Part shown: in pieces, positions 35,172 to 48,409 of the stretch
Layout: every line of letters begins with the position of its first letter
Position numbering within the stretch: the stretch's first letter is position 1
Assembly (NCBI GenBank): GCA_028554755.1
Contig: JAPTOF010000017.1
Coordinates: 3,410,001 to 3,474,000, forward strand
Reading direction: 5' to 3'
DNA from: Cordia subcordata
Lineage: Eukaryota; Streptophyta; Magnoliopsida; Boraginales; Cordiaceae
Length of the DNA: 64,000 nt
Position numbers and translations under genes: made by a program
Notes under the pieces: generated by a model
Seen by the model: the letters and a program-made list of their open reading frames with translations, nothing else
The model's database searches: none
Told to the model about the DNA's origin: nothing

Positions 35172-37742
35172 TTAGAACGGTTGTGCCCCTGCTGATGACA
35201 ATTTAAACACCTTTTTCCGAGCTACTTGATTTGACTGGTTCATTTCGTTGTGGATACATCTCCCTCCTAGTCTACCTCTCCTTCTTTGACGCAATCGTGC
35301 TGGATTAGGTCCAAGTTGCCATGTGGGTGCTGGTGGCCAATAATCCTCATGTCCCAAAGGCTTGAATGGCATTGAGTAGGTTGCAGTGTACGCTGCCACT
35401 ATATATTCCTATGGTATTAGCTCATCGATTTGTTTCTGTAGGTATCGTGCTAAGGCATGTGCATGCGAACACGACACATGATACACTGTCCATTTACCAC
35501 AAGTACAAGTCTTCTCATTGAATTTAACTACTTGTGTTGAAGGTCTTTCAATGAACGAGGCCGGTAAATGCCCAACCTGTGTTGTACCAGTTGGCAAGTG
35601 GAAATTAAAAACACTATGACGGTGTGAATGAGCCTCCCACTTGTCAAAAAGTTCCCTTTTTCTGCTTAGGAGTAGCATTGGATGTCCAGCCAAATATCTA
35701 GCATTTATGGAGCGATTGTAGAAGTATTCCACCAACTTTAGAAAAGTGTGACAGATTAACGCAGTGATTGGTAAGCATCTTGCACCAACAAGAACATCAT
35801 TAAAGCATTTGACATTGTTTGTCGTCATCATACGCCAACGGGCCCTTTCAACTAAACGAAGGGTCCAAACTTCCTAGTCGATTTCAAATAAATAGTCGTA
35901 TGCCTTCCTCCCAATCCACCTGGTGTGAGGTCAACTTCAAGAATTTTTTGCATAATTGTATTATGCTTGCAAAGTTGATGTTCTTTTCCAGCTACCCAAC
36001 ACAAGTCTTTCACATACTGGTTTCGAACTTGTTTCATCAAGTTGCTTTTCAAATGTCGAAGGCAAATATGATGTTTTACACGTAAATACCCGTTTGATGT
36101 CAAATTTTCCAAGGCAGCAAGTATCCCTAGGTGACGATCAGATATTATACAAACCTCTTCCATAGCATGAAAAATATGTTGATGCACGAGACATAGGAGC
36201 CATGGCCAACTATCTATTGTCTCAGCATCAACGATGGCAAATGCCAACGGCAAAACTTTTCCTGTCGTATCTGTCGTTAATGCTGTAAAAAGATGACCCT
36301 TGTATAGCCCCCGTAGGTAGGTACCGTCGAGCATAAGCACAGGTCAACAATGCTTCTATGCTGTGATGCACGGTGCAAAAGCCCAAAAAACATAGTCGAA
36401 AATTTTGTATTCCGCTATCGAACCTAGAAAAAACTTGTAAGTTACAATTTTCCTTGGGTTCTCTGTCTTTAAAGCTTTAAAAAACCATGGAAGGGACTAA
36501 TAGGAGTGTACCAATTGCCATGTACAAGTTCGATTGCGTCGTACAAGTTCGATTGCCTCATTTCGCCCACGCCATGCCTTCCTATAAGATATATCTACTT
36601 GAAGTGCTTCCTTAACGTGAGCTTGAACAAAGCCTACCTCAAAATCGGGTTTATGTTTTACAAAATGTCTTACCATAAATTCGACCAGATCAGCAGTAAC
36701 ATTTCTGTGCCCATACCGTCTGTTAGGAGCTAAGCAATTGTGCACCCCGCAATACTTTGTAATCTCGAATTGATGGTGCGTGGATTTTTTTATGGCACGC
36801 AAGTACCATCTCCATGGATTATCATGGTTAGTACTCTTGCAAGAAACGAGGTATAAGCTAAATGTGAACCGGTCGACCATGTATTCTCATTGTACACTAA
36901 TTGTGTACATCTGTACGGCCCTCTGTACATCTTTTTTGGTAGGAAAAACCATGCCCACTGCAAGCTCCTTCTTATCCAGGTCCTAAATGGGTTTGGTTGC
37001 TAGTACATCCATGCTATCCATGTAGCATTCCTGCATAGTAGTTTGTAACTCTACATGATCCAACTCCTTGACCATAGGTACTCCACCGCTGCTTGAACCA
37101 CCCCCTATGTTAGAGTTTGTATATTCATCATGTTTATCATTATCGTACCATGCATTTTGTTGATTCAACTCCACATCCTCGTCCTCTTCTTTCAGCTCGA
37201 ATTGAAATGTGTCCATATTCAAGTTTAACATCGCATCTAGGCCTTTGGCATGTGATGTCCTTACAACATTAAACGTGTCTTGAGGAGAAATGTTTAAATT
37301 GGAAGACTCCAGCATAGTCATCGCTGTGTCGATCCCTTCATCTCAGTAACCAATAAAATTTGCATTCAAATCGGGGACACCATAGTGAGAAGGAGTACCA
37401 CTCACTGTCTAGGGAATGTACATGGCATCGGTGTCTACGTCAACATAAAAATCTGCCGTACACATGTAATTGGGATGGCAAGCGATCTTGTACATGTCCT
37501 GCAACTCTTTATCAGAAGTGACTGCACTAATGCTGAAGCATGGATATTGGGAGTTGATGAGTGCTGATTGAAAACTGTGATGTAATAGAACTCTATCCAC
37601 TCCGTAACACAAATTAAGCTTCTCATAAACACTGTAAATGAACTCATTGTACGACGTTTCTTCTGTTATTTTGACTTTGTGCCTAGGCTTTGCAGTCGTG
37701 TACTATACACCGAAAGGGCCATTGATTTTTTGGCCTCCATAA
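35172..37742 (-). pseudogene. mudrA: mudrA-type MULE transposase relic
   Basis: From the right it reads: an N-terminal part (GVYSTRLQSLGTKSK, VDRVLLHHSFQSALIN), an acidic segment (about 37000-37320), the MuDR N-domain (ELAVGMVFPTKKDVQRAV; WRWYLRAIKKS near 36800), then the DDE domain (MLMLDGTYLRG near 36330, LLCLVHQHIF, CIISDRHLGILAA near 36150, HHICLRHLKSN). After a frameshift near 35900-35930 come MMTTNNVKCFNDVL, the SWIM zinc finger CTCGKWTVYHVSCSHA (about 35460-35510) and the basic tail. In-frame stops occur near 37406, 37345, 36980, 36885, 36495 and 35406. It once catalysed cut-and-paste transposition of this element; the lesions prevent that now. Confidence 0.92.
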
Positions 37743-38379
37743 TGTAAAATAACAATTACTGCGTTTGGATTCATATTATTTTTTAGGATTAGTATGAAAT
37801 ATTGGATGGTTTACAAGAACAATTTAGGAGTTTGAAACATTTTGGCCGAGCTGAAAGAAGTGTTAAAAAACAGTTGAAAGTATTTTTTACGAGTAAGTTT
37901 TGGAAGCCAATTGTTTGGAAGCAACGGGAAGGGGGTTTATATAGTGTCTTGTGAGGCTGAGTTCGTTACTTGAATAGCCAAAATTGGGATTTCAGCTATT
38001 CAAGAAACAAATAATGCTACCACCTTGTCAACCATATATTCGTTGATGTGAAGGAGAAATGACGGGACAAATTTTTGGCTTTTCAATAGCCGAAATTTGT
38101 CATTGAAAACCAAAAATCTGCCACGCTGACAGAGGAATATATTTCCTCACAATTTTTAGTTGTTGAATAGTCAAAATTTGATTTCGACTATTAAATAACT
38201 GATTTCGGCTATTGAATAGCTAAAAATGCCACGTGGTCTGATAGCATGTAAAAGCAAAGTTTGACATTTATTCAATTGCTGATTTTGGCCTTTTAATAAC
38301 CGAAAGTGGTAGTTTTAAAACACATTCCAAAACAAGACTATTTTTGTAGAGAATATTACAATTGGTATCATTTATAAAA

Positions 38380-38544
38380 AAAATCCTTACAATTTCATAG
38401 TCAAATGACTCAAGTAGATCATCATTGACACGGACTTCAACACAAGCACATGCAAAACTCATCTTAGGTGATTTCTTTGCTGGCATGTCTAATCGAACAG
38501 GTTTATCCACATCACTTGCTGCATACCCGAGGCCTTCTTTTGTT
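38380..38544 (-). pseudogene. LINE ORF1 middle fragment (DUF4283-like)
   Basis: The minus strand reads EGLGYAASDVDKPVRLD, then SFACACVEVRVNDDLLES and FDYEIVRIFFI up to the MULE boundary. In plant L1 ORF1 the order is EG..Y.ASA.GKP, SFARVCVEV, and then the KG..V.VKV.Y.W.P block found at 31046. The MULE therefore sits exactly between two adjacent parts of one ORF. Confidence 0.82.
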
Positions 38545-39949
<1,405 letters not shown>

Positions 39950-40075
39950 TCTCAAGTCCAATATTCAGGTGGGACATTTTTTAATTTTTACCCAAACTGG
40001 TACCCTCTCAATACGATAATTAAGAAGTTCGATCCTAAGATGCCAATGGCGCAAAAGGAGAGGCCTCTGTGCAGT
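39950..40075 (-). pseudogene. LINE ORF1 N-terminal fragment (DUF4283-like)
   Basis: The minus strand reads RPLLLRHWHLRIELLNYRI, then ERVPVWVKIKKCP and a stop near 39970. This is the RPLLL..W.P and RVPVWVKI block of plant L1 ORF1, followed in order by the fragment at 38380-38544. Confidence 0.8.
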
Positions 40076-40694
40076 TTTTGAAGCTTAGAGTTCTATCTGG
40101 TTGTCTTTGTTTCTTTAGTTGTAAAGAGTTTTTTTAATTATAAATACAAGTATTTGCTCTCCTAGGAAAAAAAAAAAATCTCATTCATTCATGTTAAATT
40201 TTTTTAAAAAATTATTTTCTCTCTCATTATCCACTTTTTTTGGTATTTATTTATGACTGGTTGAGATAATTTTAAGCAACTTATAAATAATTGATATAAG
40301 AGGATCTTGATCCATTAAGCTATGTCTTAAATAATTGGTCACATGTTAAGTTATGTCTTAAAAATGGGTCTCTATATCTAAAAGACGATGACCTGAGTTT
40401 CTTGTCTTAGGTAATTATAAAATAGAGATTTGGCTTCATTCAAGTAACTTATAATAATCCAACTAGCCGTAGACGGGTCAAATCCATTCACCAGTCGGAT
40501 TCTTTTGTTTTGGCGAAATGAATTTCATTTAAAGTTCAAAAGAGATACAAAGTCTGTCCGATTGAACGAAATCAAGATCCAAGGATAACATTTAGTAAGA
40601 CTCACAAAATGTTATCAAAAAACCACTCTACACGTACATAACTTTTTAAATGAGTACGAACAATCCAATGACAGGAGAAATTGACTGTTCAACT
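40076..40694. other. Intergenic, nothing recognised
   Basis: AT-rich sequence without coding signals. A few tens of bases next to 40075 may be further LINE 5' sequence. Confidence 0.4.
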
Positions 40695-40934
40695 CTGTTC
40701 GATTACTTTTTTTTTTTTTTTTTTTTTAAAGGGTTAACCAAAGGAGAACCCCTTTCCCACCTGGCCAGATGCCCCTTAACCAGGCGGGAGGTAAATCGAG
40801 GGATGTGCGTGAGTGGCTGCCCGACCAGGGAGAGGACCAACGGGCGTGGAAATCCAAAGAATGCAATATTTCAATGAAAGATCGCCGCCACGACTCGATC
40901 CGCGTTGTCGAGTGTCTTCACTGTTCGATTACTT
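40695..40934 (-). mobile_element. Poly(A) retroposon with a 14-bp target duplication, unclassified
   Basis: CTGTTCGATTACTT occurs at 40695-40708 and 40921-40934. Between them is 212 bp, much less AT-rich than its surroundings, beginning with a run of about 20 T (the poly(A) tail on the minus strand). I see no convincing pol III A/B boxes, so it may be a LINE 3' end or a retroposed transcript rather than a tRNA-type SINE. Confidence 0.8.
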
Positions 40935-41572
40935 GTGTTCAAATGAGGTTGTCAAACGTCAAAATTCGGCCGCCGTTGCTCCCATGGGAAATCAAAGGTC
41001 AAAGTAACCAGATTGGATGAGCGGAGATTGAAAGACACGCGTAAAAAAATTGGCAGAGATCGATGATCAGGTTACGAATATTGGTAGCGTTCTTTAATTT
41101 TTTTGGACAAAGTATTGTTTTCTAATTGAAACTAGTATAATAATGTTCGTGATGCTACCAGTGTTATTATTATTATTTTTTTTGTATTTAACTATGTATA
41201 TAATTAATTAAAATAATTATATAATTAAAATTAATTACTTTTTCTTTCAATATCAACATGTCTAAGATTTTGGTTGTTATTATTGTAAACTTAATAATTA
41301 ATTTTGAATGATCAAGGATTAAGATAAATTTAGTAATTTTCTTCTCCTCCTTCCTTATTCTTTATGTATTCTTTGTTATTGGTGAATAAAAATGGAAGAC
41401 TTGACCAAGATTGAGTATGCGCTTTGACATAATTCTATTGATTATTTTTAATCGCCAAGCTAAGGAATTTTCTTGCAAGAAAAAAAAAAAAACAAGAATA
41501 GTGAAAGGATTGATCAAGTATAGAGATGTTTGTACATAGTATGCCACCTGTTTTTCTTTTTTCTTTCCCCGA
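40935..41572. other. Intergenic, nothing recognised
   Basis: Begins less AT-rich (to about 41090) and then becomes AT-rich. No gene or element end is recognised. Confidence 0.4.
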
Positions 41573-41845
41573 AAGGACAATGAAATAGAAGGAGAAAGAG
41601 AGATAGAGACTCACACCGTTAATCTAAACCTACTATTCAATGGGAAAGTGACAACTTTCTTTTTCATAGTTTCCACTTAAACATTCTTCATACTGAAACA
41701 TACGTTATTGCCACTTTAATTTTTACTCAAGTTTTTTCGAAAAATTAATTATTCTGCTTTTTATGGTTAAATTATAAAAGGAAAATTGACGAAGAACTTG
41801 TGGCACCATATGTTGTTATTTTATTGTATGTATAAAAAATGACAC

Positions 41846-41852
<7 letters not shown>
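41573..41852. repeat. Segmental duplication, copy 1
   Basis: Landmarks AATGAAATAGAAGG / GAGAGATAGAGACTCACAC, ATTCAATGGGAAAGTGA, TTATTGCCACTTT and GACGAAGAACTTGTGGCACC recur, diverged but in order, at about 42187-42230 and 43175-43432. Confidence 0.7.

Positions 41853-41897
<45 letters not shown>
41849..41897. repeat. (AAT)n microsatellite
   Basis: About 16 uninterrupted AAT units. Confidence 0.95.
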
Positions 41898-41900
<3 letters not shown>

Positions 41901-41917
41901 TACATTAAAATGACTTA

Positions 41918-42152
41918 GTACCCATTTAGATTGGCTTTTTTAAAAAACGCTTTTTTTTAAAGTGTTTGAAAATAGTTTATTTTAAAAGCTAAAAACTCTG
42001 ACTTCTTAAAAAATTATATTTAAACTTTTTAAAATTTTAATTTTTTTAGAAATCAAATTAAATAATTATTACCAATTTAAAATAATTTTTTAAAAAAATT
42101 ATTTTTTTTAAAAAAAATATTTAAAAAAAAAAATTAAACCAAACAGACCGTT
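41918..42152. mobile_element. Harbinger-like MITE, family A copy 3
   Basis: The left end GTACCCATTTAGATTGGC follows TTA. The right end reads TTAAACCAAACAGACCGT. The interior has the A/T blocks of the family. The right target site has diverged. Confidence 0.55.
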
Positions 42153-42339
42153 CGTAAATGACGGTTGGACAAACCCAGCAAAGAAGATAATGAAATACAA
42201 AGAGAGAGACAGTGACACCCACACGGCACTCTCAGCTCCAAGGATTTTCCCCATCAGCATTACTTAATTTGTGTAAATAATTGACCGTATCAAGCACTCC
42301 AGCTGGTTGCAATTGTAAGGACCAGTGCCAGTTAGGGGG

Positions 42340-42669
42340 TGAGAACATCCATTGTGAATCCAAAATCGGTTTTCCTATCGAACCCGAACCAATTGATAAA
42401 TTATAAAACCTCCGGATTCAGATATCTAAAAAAAATATCAAATATTAAATAAAAGTTTGAATAATTTTTTACTATCCAAATTTCATCCATATATTTGAAA
42501 AAATACACACAGAAATATTTTAATTTTATATTGGAGGCCTGATTGTCTAAGGATGGCTCAATATTTTATTATTTTTGGACTTTTAACTTTCAAATATTTT
42601 GATTTTATGTTATATATTGGCATGTTTTATTTGTTTGTGATATTATTGTCAACTATGATTTGTGGCGTG

Positions 42670-42707
<38 letters not shown>

Positions 42708-43160
42708 AGAGAAGATTAATATGGACTATGATTTATGGTAAAATACATATTTAGTTAAATGTGTTAATTTTTTTTATTTTTTACTCAATTCGATTAATTA
42801 TTGTTTTAATTTGTAGTGGTACTGAATTTATATTGTTTATATATTGAAATATTTAATAAGTAATTTAATATTTTTATTTTATTAAGAAGGTATTTGGCTT
42901 TGGTTATTTGATATTTATAAGTACTTAAATAGTAAAAAGCATGTAACAGGGTGTTTTTTTCTATATGCTTATAAGCACCTAAAATAAGCAAAACCAAACA
43001 CCCTCTAAGTAAACCTGAAAATCCAATTATTTGAATCCGAAAATACTCAATATCCAGTAAGGTATGTATTTTTCAACTATCTGATCAAATAATTAATTTT
43101 CCAATTTGATATCCGACCATCCAATATTCAAATATCTGACTACCTAGTTCCAGCGTATTA
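42340..43160. mobile_element. Decayed hAT-like element related to 21614-22545
   Basis: Both ends are rich in CCGAACC / ATCCGAA / TATCCAA motifs, as in the element at 21614, and the left begins AGGGGGTGAGAACATCC. The termini are too eroded to show a target duplication. A (TA)n run (42671-42703) and a small MITE (42886-43005) lie inside. Confidence 0.5.
42883..43008. mobile_element. Short Harbinger-like MITE, family B derivative
   Basis: The 120-bp element (42886-43005) has ends GAAGGTATTTGGCTTTGG and, on the other strand, GAGGGTGTTTGGTTTTGC. TAA is present on both sides (42883-42885, 43006-43008). Confidence 0.75.
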
Positions 43161-43544
43161 AGCAACAGAGACTGGCACTTGTTATTCGATGGGAAAATGA
43201 TAATTTTTTCTGTCACAGTTTTTTAGTTTTATAACATTGCACGAAACATTCTTTCCGCCCAAAGATACCTTATTGCCACTTTTTAGTCAAGTTTTATTTT
43301 TTTTTTCTTTGAAAGGTTAATTCTTCTGCTTTGAAAGGTTAATAATTTTTTTTAAAAAAAATTTGACGATGAACTTGTGATACCTCACTTTACTATTTTA
43401 TTTTATGTATATAAACGATGACATAATAATTTTTGCTAGAAAAACACTATGCATATATATACACACAATAATAGAATAGATATAATATGTATGATATAAA
43501 TAATAACAGGTACATTAGAATGGTTGATTAACTCATGATACACC

Positions 43545-44150
43545 CACGCAATCATTTTAATATCTATCTATCTATCTATATTATATATTAAATTAGAACC
43601 CGTTGTATCATATTCATTTCCGTCAATTTTTATTTTTCACGTGTGGCTATCACATGTACTATTCATAGACATACCGTGGTGAAAATGCATTGTAGGCATT
43701 TTGTTACCATAAAAAAACAAAGATTACTCTGTATATTAAAAAAAGACTAATATGTTATATTAAAAAAAGTAGTTAACAAATGATGAAAATGTATCAATGT
43801 ACATTATTCATGATTTTTTCTTTATAAAATTATTAGATTTTACAAAAATATAAAAATTGTAATCAATATCAAGTTGGAAATTTAATATGACAAAATATAT
43901 TTATGTTTTTATTATTCACATTAATTGTTAAAATTGAACATTAACAATAATAAAAATATAAACATACTTATTTTTCCAGTGTATCACACGGATACTACAC
44001 TATTTAAATTATTTATTAATTGTCTATTATTATATTATTAGATATTTATATTATAAATATAATGAAATTTATTTTAATTATTTTACACATTACATATATA
44101 TAAAATTACATTTCAATTTTCATGCATCGCATAAGAGAAAAATTATATAT
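43545..44150. mobile_element. Possible decayed Helitron-like sequence
   Basis: It contains (TATC)n followed by TATTATATATTAAA, common near Helitron 5' ends, and CATGCATCGCATAAG near 44125, resembling a decayed 3' hairpin. No defined ends. Confidence 0.25.
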
Positions 44151-44787
44151 ATAACTAAAATTGTTACAACTCAAAGTAATTGTGCTCCCTCCTAAATTGT
44201 TATAACATCAAGCACTGATACTTGACACATTTGATGACACCTTATTTTTTGCTAAAGTTCTGTGAGCCGACTACTTTTCTCTTTCCTAAAATGTTACTTG
44301 CTACCTTTTCAAATTAAGTAAAGAATTTACTTGTACGTTACATACTCTTAATATGACTTTAAAATACTCAATTTAGGGTTACAAGCAAACACGATTGGAA
44401 AGTCTTGACACATGACAAGGGTGGTGTTGTCTCTAACAAAACTAAAAATGTTGCTTTCAAAGAAATCTTTTAGAATTTGTAATAAAAAATTTGGTTTGTT
44501 TTGAACTATCTATTATACTGTTTATCATATATTCGTTAATATGTATTTTAAATATTAACTATGGTTACTTTTAACTTCCCTTGCTTCAATTTTCTAATTT
44601 ATGTAATTGTGTGTACTGTATGTTATTTTAGTTTTGATTCTTTTTAATAATAAAAGAATGACATCTAATTTTTACTATCACCTCCGTCCAACGTATGGGT
44701 ATGGGTATTAGTCACTAGTAGATTTATAAACCTTGACACTACCAGAAGTATGTAGACAATAACTGTTGCCCTGCTAGAAAGCACCAA

Positions 44788-44998
44788 AGTTTTGTTTGGA
44801 TTTTTTATATAAAAAGTAATTTTTTTAGAACAGCACATATTTTTTACAATAAGTAATTAATTCATTTAAACAAATTAAAATTTTAAAAAAGTTAAATTTA
44901 AATTTTTTAAAAAAATAAAAAAATTTCAACTTCTCAAAAAAAATATATTTTAAATTATAAAAAAATACATTTAAAAAAAACCAATTTAGACGAGCTCT
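44788..44998. mobile_element. Degenerate MITE, family A copy 4
   Basis: Left TTTTGTTTGGATTTTTTA and right AAACCAATTTAGACGAGCTC are inverted relatives of the family ends. No target duplication is visible. Confidence 0.45.
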
Positions 44999-45143
44999 GA
45001 CAAACACTAATAATTTAGTATCCGCGTTATGAAAAGTTGATTCATTCTTGATGCCATATGTGAAATTTAGTGGGATTCACTTATTTTGATAGTTTACAAT
45101 GGACGCGTAAGTAATAAATAATAAATTAAAGCGTAAGTTACGT

Positions 45144-45241
45144 TACTATGTCTAAAAGGGAATAGATTTATACATATATAATAGAAGGAGTTACTATACT
45201 ATGTCTAAAAGGGAATAGATTTATACATATATAATAGAAGG
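45144..45241. repeat. Recent 53-bp tandem duplication
   Basis: TACTATGTCTAAAAGGGAAT through ATATAATAGAAG is present at 45144 and again at 45197 with no mismatch over 45 bases. Confidence 0.95.
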
Positions 45242-46885
45242 TTGAAAAAAGGAGTGGTGGGGACCCTAGTGCGGCCGGGTAGGCGCAAAGGCGCAAGTGA
45301 CGGTTGATATGTTTTTGATTAAATTTAATGAGTAAAAGGCGAATAGCGGCGACTAGGGTGATCCATCCACGAACGTTTTTGTTTGGACGAAGCTCCTCTA
45401 ATAATTCTTATTTTGGTCCAAACATTTTAATTTAAAATTTCAAAACGTATTTTATATATAAACAAATCTTTACTATTAATTAAGTTAGAATATTATGACC
45501 AAATGAGAGTTAAAAGAAAATTCTCATCCTCTGTTTGGGTTTGTAACTATGTAACTAATGGAAGTGGAAAAACAATCTGATAATAATTCATTAGATGATT
45601 GTACAAGAAAATGTATGATAGGTTAGGGAATAAAAAATAATAATAATAAAGAAGGTAAACAAATGATAAATAAAGAATTTGGATGAAATCAGATATCCAA
45701 GTTTGGATTTGGTATGGATAAAAAAACTTTTTACGTTATACTATTCAATTCTAGTCAACAAATTGATTTGATAGCTCTGATATTATTATTTATAATATTG
45801 ACACGATTCAAGATCATCTAGAAGTAATTTAATAGGGATGGCCTAACGCCAAGACACTTTAACTGACCTAAACCTCAAACTTGCTACCTTTTTACACGCG
45901 AACCTACCAAACCCACTAGAAACTTACTGAATGGTCACTTTTACACTGGCTGGACAGTGGAAACTTATTAGCTCAATATATTTTGGGTTAGTGCACCACA
46001 ATGTATCCCACTGCGTCTGTATGATTTTTCAATAAATTTTGAGACCTAGCCTAAACAAATATGTAAATCTAGTAAATTCTGTTACATTTTGACGAAGGTT
46101 TTCTGACTTTAATCTATTTGTATTCGACATTTTACACTCTCGTTTTTGTTTAATAATTATTTGTAGTTAGTTAACATTCGATCTACCCTGACAATGAGCT
46201 TTTGTTTCGAGGTAGAACACTTAGATGACTTGTTATATAATTTAGAGGGTTGGTTGGTGAAATAATAACATGTTAAGAGGATTTTAATGGTTAGGATGAG
46301 ATTGTCGAGACTGTGTGGCAAAATAGAAAAAGTAAGAGCAGTTCCAATTGAAGATAAGACGATGAAGATTTATTTGTGATGAATTACGCATGTTAAAAGA
46401 TGACCTATAAAGAAATTTATTAGAAAGTCTGAGGGAATAAATGTAGGATATCATATAAAGGGAGTGGAAGACTTGAAATAATTTGGATAGTTGAGCTAAC
46501 ATGTTGCTGGCAAAATCATACAGTTCACTCCACTTGATGAAAACATTTTGGTTTGGTCAGAGAAAGAGTACTTGGCCTTTTTTATTTTTTTATTTTTGTG
46601 ATCAATGAGTACTTAATTGGCCTTTTTTTTTTGGGGTCAAAATTAATTGGCCATGTTTAAAGAAAAATTTGGTGTAAAATGAAGTTTGTTTTACTTATAC
46701 ATTAATAAGAAGTGCTTTTTTCTAAAGGAATATTATTCACTTGACCCCTTTTTGCATATGCTGCTAGCTAGCCACATTATGTCCCTCGTGTATATTACGT
46801 TACATTAACAATATTGTCAGTTCTATTCAAAATTATGATAGTTTCTTATTCACAGTAAAGATAAACCTTTCTTCGCCAACATATT
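45242..46885. other. Intergenic, nothing recognised
   Basis: Mostly AT-rich. A short less AT-rich patch at 45255-45300 (GTGCGGCCGGGTAGG). No gene family recognised. Confidence 0.4.
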
Positions 46886-47260
46886 TGTTGGGAAAATTGA
46901 GAACACGTACACACACAACAAACTACAACGGAAAGCACACAAAAAGGAGATGCAGTATTTTTGATGTGGTTTGACCCTCTATTACCTTCACGATTCCCTT
47001 TGAGATAAAATCTACTACTCAACAACAATGCATGTTATAGTTTTTGTACGGTCAAAACTTTAATGAAAAACCCTCCACAGTATTTTTTGAATGGACAAAG
47101 TCTAAACTTTTTCTACTCGGTCTTTTAACCACAAAAAACTCTCCTGATGCTCTTATGGAGGACTCAATGCCCTTAAAAATAATTTTTCGTTAACAGAATG
47201 GATGGACTCAATGCCCTTATGGAGGAAAAATATTCATAAGGACAAGTGACATTGATTAAC
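46886..47260. repeat. LTR fragment resembling the LARD LTR
   Basis: It begins TGTTGGGAAAATTGAGAACA and carries TTTTTGATGTGGTTTGAC about 75 bases in, the same spacing as in the LTR at 14519 (TTTTTAACGTGGTTCGG). No partner LTR, so a solo or truncated LTR. The right limit is approximate. Confidence 0.5.
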
Positions 47261-48135
47261 GACCTGTAATCTACTTATATATATGTTTAGATAATTAGCT
47301 ACTCGTTGTCATATCAGATGCAGTCCAGATTTCCTCTCATTTTCCGTTCTTGAATTCAATTATCTAGTTAAATGGTCCTTTTCTGTCATCAAAAGCAATA
47401 TAAAATTTTGTGGAAGTTTTTGAACAAATATGCTAATTCTAAGTGACAGTAGGCGCTATCATCACAAGTTAAAATATAGTTGTTTAGAAGTTATTTAATT
47501 TTGTTACAATATAAAGAAAGGTAGTTTTGGAATATAATTGCATAAAAATACACAAATACACCAAAAAAAAAAAAAGAAACTCTAACTAGTTTACTATTAG
47601 TCAAATGAAGCTAAAAAGTTATTAATATACATTAAGGAGCAAAGGATCACTAGTCTCTCCTACGTGAAAGGGTTTAAGTGGTAAAATCCTTTTCTTTTGT
47701 TAAGAAGTGGAGAATCTAATTTTGCTTTTTTCTTTTTTGTAAGAAGAATCATTTCCTAATTACAAGCAATTCATACAATAATATTTAAAATATATACTAA
47801 GGTATCTATCTGTATAGGCAACTCAATTATAATTTTAGGAACTTTTCCTCTCTTTTTATGTTTTAAACATGACAAGAGTAAAGTTGTTAATTTAAACTAC
47901 TGGTTAAGTATAACAATTAACATAAATAAAATTACAATTATTAAGATGTGACATTATTATAGTTTTAGTAATTTATTTCTCAACTCAACTCGAAAACAAG
48001 TTACTTTTCATTTTTAAGTAAATTTGTGTATTTCGGATAATTGTAGAAAACAAAGTTATAGCAATTTTGATGCATGTAGAAACAAAAGGATAAATGGAAA
48101 GCATAAAGCTAAAAATAGAATGCTAGCAGTATTAT
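47261..48135. other. AT-rich intergenic, nothing recognised
   Basis: No coding signal or element ends seen. Confidence 0.5.
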
Positions 48136-48365
48136 GGGCTTGTTTGAATTGGCTTTTTTTCAAGAAAAAATATTTTTTTTCTTAAAAAAATTATATTAAA
48201 ATTGCAATAACTATTTGTTTTGACTTCCAGAAAAGCTGAAACTCTGAAAAAAGTTCAAATATAACTTTTTGTAAAAGTCAGAATTTTCAGCTTCTAAAAA
48301 AAATTTCTTTTCGAAAGTTGTTAAAAAAAACACTTTTGAAAAAAGTCAATCCAAATGGGCTCTAT
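48133..48365. mobile_element. Harbinger-like MITE, family A copy 5
   Basis: The ends GGGCTTGTTTGAATTGGC and, on the other strand, GAGCCCATTTGGATTGAC enclose 227 bp (48136-48362). TAT is on both sides. Confidence 0.72.
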
Positions 48366-48409
48366 ATAGTAACAACAACAAGAAGTTCACATGATGACGA
48401 GATTTAAGT

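Larger units (their letters stand above)
31047..38379. mobile_element. Mutator-like element (MULE) with mudrA and a plant-mobile-domain gene
   Basis: The 7.3-kb element (31056-38370) lies inside LINE ORF1. Flanking 9-mers TTTATAAAT (31047-31055) and TTTATAAAA (38371-38379) match at eight of nine. The ends are inverted repeats: on both, read inward, TCTAAAAATAACTTTATCTG and CTACAAAAATAGTCTTGTTT align and continue through GGAATGTGTTTTAAA-like sequence to a GGTTATT / GAATAACCGAA block. Inside are a minus-strand mudrA relic (35172-37742) and a plus-strand plant-mobile-domain gene relic (32335-34768), convergent. Motifs of the form GAATAGCCGAATTCGGCTATTC recur near both ends. Both genes are broken, so it is not autonomous now. 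Confidence 0.85.
42187..43432. repeat. Segmental duplication, copy 2, interrupted by a hAT-like element
   Basis: The beginning (42187-42320) and end (43166-43432) resemble copy 1 at 41573-41852. The middle is occupied by the hAT-like element at 42340-43160. Confidence 0.6.
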
